Below are positions 15,176-19,658 of a stretch of 19,658 nt of DNA, piece by piece. The notes beneath the pieces were generated by a model. That model saw only the letters and a list, made by a program, of their open reading frames with translations, searched no databases and was not told where the DNA came from. This DNA is from JAWLGW01 sp964569055 (GTDB taxonomy: Bacteria; Planctomycetota; J058). The DNA lies in the NCBI GenBank assembly GCA_964569055.1, contig CAZMSZ010000111.1, positions 1 to 19,658 of the forward strand. Reading direction: 5' to 3'. A program made the position numbers and the translations under genes. The first letter of the stretch is position 1. Every line of letters begins with the position of its first letter.

Positions 15176-15205
15176 ATTATCAGGATCTTCGGGGCGAAGG
15201 TCCAA
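15176..15205 (-). promoter_or_regulatory. Promoter of the kinase/M16 operon with operator-like dyad in its spacer
   Basis: On the minus strand, TTGGAC (15205-15200) is followed after 18 bases by GATAAT (15181-15176), which matches five of six -10 positions. Start of transcription would be near 15169, giving a leader of about 80 bases. The spacer contains CTTCG-GGG-CGAAG (15187-15199), extended by two more symmetric bases to 15184-15202, a good candidate operator. Confidence 0.5.
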
Positions 15206-15461
15206 CCCCTACCGGACGGGTCCCGACGATCGCCGAGGCTCCCCGGCCCCCCTCGCGGCCGGTAAGCCCCATGCCGGCAAAGGGTTGCCCAGCGTCGCCC
15301 TGCTCGCGGCGCGGACGGGCCCACGCGAGCGGCGTACGGGCCGACCCGAACAGCGGCCGAAAGATCGGCGGGCGCGCTCCGCACGCCGGCGAGTCGCCAA
15401 GGTCACGAGCGCGAGCACGAGCACGAGCGGAACGGGCGCCGGGGTCGAGGCCGCGCAGCGC
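15206..15461. other. Divergent intergenic stretch without gene
   Basis: Between the kinase promoter and the helicase promoter I see no convincing gene. A plus-strand frame in phase with the helicase is open here, but it lacks start signals and would run through the promoter. The only visible pattern is a short hexamer repeat of GAGCRC type at about 15406-15430. No RNA gene could be recognised. Confidence 0.5.
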
Positions 15462-15492
15462 TTGGAGGATCCGCGCCGAACAGCGCTACACT
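15462..15492 (+). promoter_or_regulatory. Candidate leaderless promoter of the nuclease-helicase gene
   Basis: TTGGAG (15462-15467) is followed after 19 bases by TACACT (15487-15492). The GTG start at 15499 is six bases past the -10, where transcription would begin. No Shine-Dalgarno sequence is present. The layout copies the sigma-factor promoter at 3083-3112. Confidence 0.45.
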
Positions 15493-15498
15493 CGCTCG

Positions 15499-18150
15499 GT
15501 GATCCGGTTCGACCCCGACGCCCGGACCCTCTCGTTGTCGGTCCGCGACCTCGCGGACGACAACGACTACCGGTTCGCCGGGCCGGCGCCGCTGTCGCTC
15601 AAGCGCCGGGCGCTGCTCGGGCGGCTGGCTCACGAGGACCACCAGGGGGCGCGGGAGGCGCAGCTCAGCTCGTATCGCCGCGAGCGGGGGGTGCGCTACG
15701 AGACCGAGGCCGCGGGCTGGCGGGCCGTGGTCACGGGGCGGATCGACGGGATCTACAGCGACGAGGCGGGGCGGACCGTCGTCGAGGAGGTCAAGACGAT
15801 CGTCGGCACGGCGGCCGACCTGGCGGCGGCCGACGAGCAGACCTTCCCCCACTACGCGCGCCAGCTCCAGCTCTACCGGTTCTTGCTGGAGGAGGGCGCG
15901 CAGGGCCTCGAGTTCGGGGGGGCCGCGCCCGAGATCGGGCTCCACCTCCACCTGATCGCGCTCCCCGGGCGCGAGGAGCGGACCCTGGCGCTGGGCTACG
16001 ACCGCGAGGCCTGCCGCGCCCTGGTGCAGCGACGGCTGGAGGAGATCGTCGCCGCGCGCGACGCGCAGGAGGGCGCGCGGCGGCGGCGGCGCGAGCGCGG
16101 GCCGGTCCCGTTCCCGCACCCGGCGCCGCGCCCGTTCCAGCGCGAGATGATGAGCGCCATAGCCGAGGGGCTGGAGGGGCCCGGCCGGGTGCTGGTCTCG
16201 GCGCCGCCCGGGATCGGCAAGACGGCGGGCGCGCTGATCCCGGCCCTGCGTCACGCCACCGCCCGCGGCGGGCGGGTGTTCGTCGCCACCTCCAAGACCA
16301 CGCAGCAGCGCATGTTCGCCGAGACGGTCCGCATGCTCGGCGAACAGACGCCCGTGCGCGCCGTCGTCCTGACCGCGCGCGAGAAGGCCTGCCTGAACGA
16401 GGTCGTGAGCTGCCGGCCCGAGGCCTGCCGCTTCGCGCGCGACTACGAGCAGAAGCTGGTGCGCAGCGGGGCGAGCGAGCGGCTGCGCCGCCTGCCGGTC
16501 GTGGACCGCGCCGCGCTCGAGACCGAGGCGCGGGCGCACGAGTTCTGCCCGGTGGAGGCCGCGCTCGACCTGACCGACGAGGTCGACGTGGTGATCGGCG
16601 ACTACAACTACGTGTTCGACCCGGGCGCCGCGCTCAAGCGCATGTTCGTGGAGGAGGAGCCGAGCGACGTGGTCCTCGTGATCGACGAGGCCCACGGCCT
16701 GCACGACCGCGGCTGCGCCTACTACTCGCCCGAGCTGCCGCGCGACGAGGTGCTCGCGCTCGAGCGCGCGCTCACGGGCGCGACCTCGCCCGTGCTGCGG
16801 CGGGTGCGCGACGTCCTGCGCCGCCTCGCGGGCCTGATCGCGGCCGTCGGGCAGGGCGGGGCCCCGCCCGCGCCGCCGCCTCCGCCCGAGCAGGAGCCCG
16901 TGCAGAACATGCTCCTGTTCGACGACCCGCACGCCCTCGCGCGCGAGCGTCGGCGCGCGCGCGGCGGCGCCGGCGCCCGCTCCAGGCGTGGCCCCGAGCC
17001 GGCCTCGAGCGCCGGCGCGCCGCCGCCCGAGGCCCCCGAAGCGGACGCCCCGCCCCTCCCCGACGGCGAGGTGTCGCTCGACCTCGCGCCGTTCGCCGAG
17101 CTGCGCGACGAGCTGGGCGAGCTGGCGGTCGCCTGGTTCGCCGAGGGGCGCTCCGACCCGGCGGCCGCGCTCCCGCGCGACCGCGACCCGGTGGTCGCCG
17201 CCAACCGCCTGCTCGGCCGGTTCGTGAGCGTGCTCGAGCTCGGGGGCGAGGAGCTCGCGACGCTCTATCGCCGGCGCGACGGCGGCGCGCTCAAGGTGCT
17301 GTGCAAGGACCCGAGCCGCCAGCTCGGTCGGCGGATCCGCGCCTGCGCCGGGGCGGTCGCCGTCTCGGCCACGCTCGAGCCGCTCGAGTTCTACCGCGAC
17401 GTGCTGGGCTTCGGCCCCGACGCGGCGCTCCACGCCTTCCCCTCGCCGTTCGACCCGGCGCGGCGCAAGGTGGTCGTGCTCGACCTCCCCTCGACGACCT
17501 ACGAGCGGCGCATGCGCGACCTCCCGATCGTGGTCGACGGGGTCCGCGCCGTGCTCGCCGCCCGCCGCGGCAACTACCTGGTGTGCTGCCCCTCGTTCGC
17601 CTACCTGCAGAAGCTGGGCGACCTGCTCGGGCCCCTGCCGGGGTTCGAGGTGATCCGTCAGGCGCGCTACATGCCCGAGGCGACCCGCGCCGAGGTGCTG
17701 CAGCGCCTGCGCGACGTCCACACCCGCGGGCTGCCGCCCGTGGTCCTGCTGGTCGCGCTGGGCGGGATCTTCACCGAGGGCGTGGACTACCCCGGCGAGA
17801 CCTGCATCGGGGCGGTCGTGATCGGCCCCGGCCTCCCGCAGGTCGACCTCGAGCGCGAGCTGGTGCAGGCCCACTTCCAGCGGACGTACGGGCGCGGGTT
17901 CGAGTACGCCTTCCTGTACCCCGGCATGAGCAAGGTGATCCAGGCGGCCGGCCGCGTGATCCGCACCGAGACCGACCGCGGCGTGGTGGTCCTGGTCGGC
18001 GGGCGCTTCGCGACGCCCCGCTACACCGCGCTGTTCCCACGCGACTGGTACCGCCGTCACCCGCGCGAGCTGATCTGCCCCGACCCGTACGGCGAGCTGC
18101 GCGCGTTCTGGGAGGCGATGGACGCGGCGGACTCAGAGCTGCCCGGGTGA
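15499..18150 (+). CDS. RecB-type nuclease fused to XPD/DinG-like Fe-S DNA helicase
   Basis: From the GTG at 15499 the product has 883 residues. The N-terminal domain (about 1-180) has PD-(D/E)XK nuclease signs: Asp83 in 'GRIDGI', Glu97-x-Lys99 in 'VVEEVKT', and Q122-x3-Y126. The four cysteines of Cas4/AddB nucleases are absent. The helicase part starts near 210 with 'FQREMM'. It has Walker A 'PPGIGKT' (Lys241), cysteines 298, 305, 310 and 350 spaced as in the XPD iron-sulphur domain, DEAH at 396-399, and motif VI 'QAAGRVIR' at 815-822. A Pro/Ala/Arg-rich linker fills about 452-524. This is a superfamily 2 5'-3' helicase by family, probably in DNA repair or removal of blocked structures. The start was chosen from the promoter spacing and absence of a ribosome site. 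It stands alone, with no repair neighbours. Confidence 0.9.
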   Translation: MIRFDPDARTLSLSVRDLADDNDYRFAGPAPLSLKRRALLGRLAHEDHQGAREAQLSSYRRERGVRYETEAAGWRAVVTGRIDGIYSDEAGRTVVEEVKTIVGTAADLAAADEQTFPHYARQLQLYRFLLEEGAQGLEFGGAAPEIGLHLHLIALPGREERTLALGYDREACRALVQRRLEEIVAARDAQEGARRRRRERGPVPFPHPAPRPFQREMMSAIAEGLEGPGRVLVSAPPGIGKTAGALIPALRHATARGGRVFVATSKTTQQRMFAETVRMLGEQTPVRAVVLTAREKACLNEVVSCRPEACRFARDYEQKLVRSGASERLRRLPVVDRAALETEARAHEFCPVEAALDLTDEVDVVIGDYNYVFDPGAALKRMFVEEEPSDVVLVIDEAHGLHDRGCAYYSPELPRDEVLALERALTGATSPVLRRVRDVLRRLAGLIAAVGQGGAPPAPPPPPEQEPVQNMLLFDDPHALARERRRARGGAGARSRRGPEPASSAGAPPPEAPEADAPPLPDGEVSLDLAPFAELRDELGELAVAWFAEGRSDPAAALPRDRDPVVAANRLLGRFVSVLELGGEELATLYRRRDGGALKVLCKDPSRQLGRRIRACAGAVAVSATLEPLEFYRDVLGFGPDAALHAFPSPFDPARRKVVVLDLPSTTYERRMRDLPIVVDGVRAVLAARRGNYLVCCPSFAYLQKLGDLLGPLPGFEVIRQARYMPEATRAEVLQRLRDVHTRGLPPVVLLVALGGIFTEGVDYPGETCIGAVVIGPGLPQVDLERELVQAHFQRTYGRGFEYAFLYPGMSKVIQAAGRVIRTETDRGVVVLVGGRFATPRYTALFPRDWYRRHPRELICPDPYGELRAFWEAMDAADSELPG

Positions 18151-18172
18151 AGCGATCGCCCCCCTCGCCCAT

Positions 18173-18189
18173 GCTGCCGGGAAGGCGGC
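18173..18189. terminator. Weak hairpin between convergent helicase and PilZ genes
   Basis: GCTGCC (18173-18178) pairs with GGCGGC (18184-18189) around a 5-base loop, with one T-G wobble when read on the plus strand. It is 22 bases past the helicase stop in a 63-base convergent gap. No T-run follows. Termination here is a guess from position. Confidence 0.3.
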
Positions 18190-18213
18190 GTTCACGTCGA
18201 CCGAGCAGCAGGC

Positions 18214-19584
18214 TCAGAGCTCGAGCGGCGGGTCGATCCGGGGGCTGCCGGGGAGGCCGAAGGCGTGGGCCACCGCCTCCTCGAGGACGGGGCTGGCGAA
18301 GAACTCCATGGACGAGTCGACCGAGCTGCCGAGGGTCACGATCCGGTACAGGTCGCCGTCGCGGCTGAGGAGCGCGACCTGCTGCTGGTCCTTGTCGACC
18401 AGCATGCACGAGCGGTCGATCGCCGAGGCGCAGGCGTAGCCCACGATCCGCTTGCCGAACACGACCCGGTTCCCCGGCCCCTCGCGGACGCGGTCCTTGG
18501 GGGCCGCCTCGCTCCTGGAGGTGGGGGTGATCGTGGCGTGGGTCAGCCCCGGCAGGTTCTCGAGGTCGAACGCGATCGCGAGCGCCTCGGGGAACGTGGT
18601 CGCCTCCACGAACGCGACCGAGGACTCGGGCCCCTCGCCCAGCCAGAACACGGTGAACGAGGCGCCGGTGCGGGACAGCACCCCGATCTGCTCCATGCCG
18701 GGGTCGTACAGCGACCACACGTCGTCGCCGGTGCGCGCCGCGTAGCCGGCGATCCGCCCGTCGTCGCGCACCGCGTGCCCGGCGATCGGCGCTGGCCCGG
18801 GCGGGGCCGCCGGCTTGGGGGCGGGCGCCGCGCTCCGCGCGGCGGGGGCCGGCGTCTGCGGGCGCGGCGGCGGCGCCGACGGGGGCGCGGGCGCGCGCGG
18901 GGCCGCCGCCGGCGCGGGGGCGGGCGGCGGCGGGGGCGGAGGCGCGGCGTGGCGTCCGGACGCCGGCGGCGCGCCCGTGGAGCGCGAGGGCGGCGTCGCG
19001 CCAGGCGCGGGTTCGAGGCGGGGCGGCGCGGGGAGGCCGAGGGCCGCGCCGAGCGCGTCGCCGAGGTCGGCGCACAGCCGGTTGATCGGCGGATCGCCGA
19101 ACCGGGCGCCGCGCTGGCACAGCCGCCAGCGCTGCTCCTCGCGCGCCACGTAGGCCAGCCGCGCCGCGCGCTCGTCGAGCACCAGCCAGGCGTCGGGCCC
19201 CGACGGGACCAGGAACCCGCGCGGCGGCCCCTCGCCCGCCAGCAGGCAAGCCCCGGCCTCGGCGGCCAGGAGCAGGCGCAGCGCCGCCCGCTGGGCGACC
19301 GAGACGGTCGCGAACGCGCACCCCGCCAGCGGCCGCGCGCCGCCCGGCGGCATCCGGCACCAGGCGACCTCGACCTCGAGGCGCAGCTCGGGCAGCCGGG
19401 GGTGGAGCAGCCGCGCGGCGAGCCGCTCACCGACGGCCAGCGCCCGCGGCGCCTCGAACCCGACGCCCTCCAGGCTGACGTCCCGCACGGGCAGCGGCGC
19501 CGCGCCGCCCTCCACGTGGAGCGCCGCGGCGCGCGCGGCGACCCGCGGCGTGGCCCGCCGCTCGAACACGATCCTGGGCTGCAT
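18214..19584 (-). CDS. PilZ-domain protein with three copies of an unrecognised module
   Basis: The 456-residue protein starts with a PilZ domain (about 5-110). Both cyclic-di-GMP binding motifs are present: RxxxR as R10-ATP-R14 and DxSxxG as D35, S37, G40. It should therefore bind cyclic di-GMP. After it comes a region of about 65 residues (about 122-186) that matches, in order of strands and a final 'ALGAALGL'-type helix, two later copies at about 278-345 ('IAGYA' to 'ALAIAFDL') and 379-448 ('IVGYA' to 'AVAHAFGL'). Copies 1 and 2 are separated by a Pro/Ala linker (about 187-276). No signal peptide or membrane helix is seen, so it is cytoplasmic. The repeat family is not recognised. The ATG has no Shine-Dalgarno sequence. 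It is convergent with the helicase gene and unlinked to it. Confidence 0.82.
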   Translation of the reverse strand: MQPRIVFERRATPRVAARAAALHVEGGAAPLPVRDVSLEGVGFEAPRALAVGERLAARLLHPRLPELRLEVEVAWCRMPPGGARPLAGCAFATVSVAQRAALRLLLAAEAGACLLAGEGPPRGFLVPSGPDAWLVLDERAARLAYVAREEQRWRLCQRGARFGDPPINRLCADLGDALGAALGLPAPPRLEPAPGATPPSRSTGAPPASGRHAAPPPPPPPAPAPAAAPRAPAPPSAPPPRPQTPAPAARSAAPAPKPAAPPGPAPIAGHAVRDDGRIAGYAARTGDDVWSLYDPGMEQIGVLSRTGASFTVFWLGEGPESSVAFVEATTFPEALAIAFDLENLPGLTHATITPTSRSEAAPKDRVREGPGNRVVFGKRIVGYACASAIDRSCMLVDKDQQQVALLSRDGDLYRIVTLGSSVDSSMEFFASPVLEEAVAHAFGLPGSPRIDPPLEL

Positions 19585-19590
19585 GGCGCG

Positions 19591-19619
19591 ATCTTCGATG
19601 GGCCGCGGCGCCGCCGCAA
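19591..19619 (-). promoter_or_regulatory. Weak candidate leaderless promoter of the PilZ gene
   Basis: On the minus strand TTGCGG (19619-19614) is followed after 17 bases by GAAGAT (19596-19591), and the ATG begins six bases later. The -10 is poor, matching only half of the consensus. Support comes mainly from the same spacing as at the sigma-factor and helicase genes and from the lack of a ribosome binding site. Confidence 0.3.
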
Positions 19620-19658
19620 CGGGGGCCGCGGCGCGAGGACGACGGACGGGCTCGTCCT

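Noticed and set aside
15089..15205. Longer N-terminus for the second kinase
   Set aside because: It would run through the -10 box and the leader hairpin. The kinase domain begins right at the ATG at 15088, which has its own ribosome site.
15406..15430. GAGCRC hexamer tandem repeat
   Set aside because: It has only about four short imperfect units and is likely to arise by chance in GC-rich DNA.
15151..15498. In-frame extension of the helicase upstream of GTG 15499
   Set aside because: The extra residues are low-complexity Arg/Ala sequence, lie across the divergent promoter region, and have no ribosome site. The promoter spacing fits 15499.
15499..16040. Cas4 or CRISPR link for the nuclease domain
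   Set aside because: The four Cas4 cysteines are absent, and no cas gene or repeat array is in the window.
15403..18060. Long open frame antisense to the helicase
   Set aside because: It shows no recognisable domain, while the plus strand has complete nuclease and helicase motifs.

Overview
The window is very GC-rich, dense bacterial DNA (composition judged by eye, not computed). It holds twelve protein genes and one partial regulatory edge. No RNA gene, CRISPR array or insertion sequence could be recognised. Gene content points to Planctomycetota, with Myxococcota as the main alternative. The reasons are two Ser/Thr kinases with membrane anchors, a kinase carrying an N-terminal zinc ribbon and a TPR-like tail, exported HEAT-like and cysteine-rich proteins, and a pseudopilin-like domain on an anti-sigma-like protein. 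The taxon is inference.

Layout. (A) 81-3010, minus strand: a lipoprotein full of CxxC zinc ribbons, followed after a gap with a strong hairpin and its own promoter by an exported HEAT-like/ThuA-like protein. (B) 3120-8353, plus strand: a tight three-gene unit of ECF sigma factor, zinc-finger anti-sigma-like membrane protein with a GspG-like outer domain, and a 1288-residue kinase-TPR membrane protein. It is divergent from (A), and the two -35 elements overlap. (C) 8354-8627: a convergent gap packed with inverted repeats. (D) 15088-8628, minus strand: a six-gene operon of kinase, four-helix membrane protein, unknown 318-residue protein, inactive M16 peptidase homologue (YmfF type), membrane-anchored unknown, and active M16 peptidase (YmfH type). 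Several junctions are 4-bp stop/start overlaps, one apparently with a CTG start. (E) 15499-18150, plus strand: an XPD/DinG-like iron-sulphur helicase with an N-terminal RecB-type nuclease domain. (F) 19584-18214, minus strand: a PilZ protein with three copies of an unrecognised module of about 65 residues.

How the parts may work together. Unit B looks like a complete envelope-signalling cassette: a transcription factor, its membrane-bound inhibitor and a kinase. Unit D places a paired M16 protease under the same transcript as a second membrane kinase, which suggests phosphorylation-linked proteolysis or modification, but no substrate is visible. Three first-in-unit genes (sigma factor, helicase, PilZ protein) lack a Shine-Dalgarno sequence and have a candidate -10 box ending 6-7 bases before the start codon. 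This suggests leaderless mRNAs, whereas genes inside operons mostly carry ribosome binding sites.
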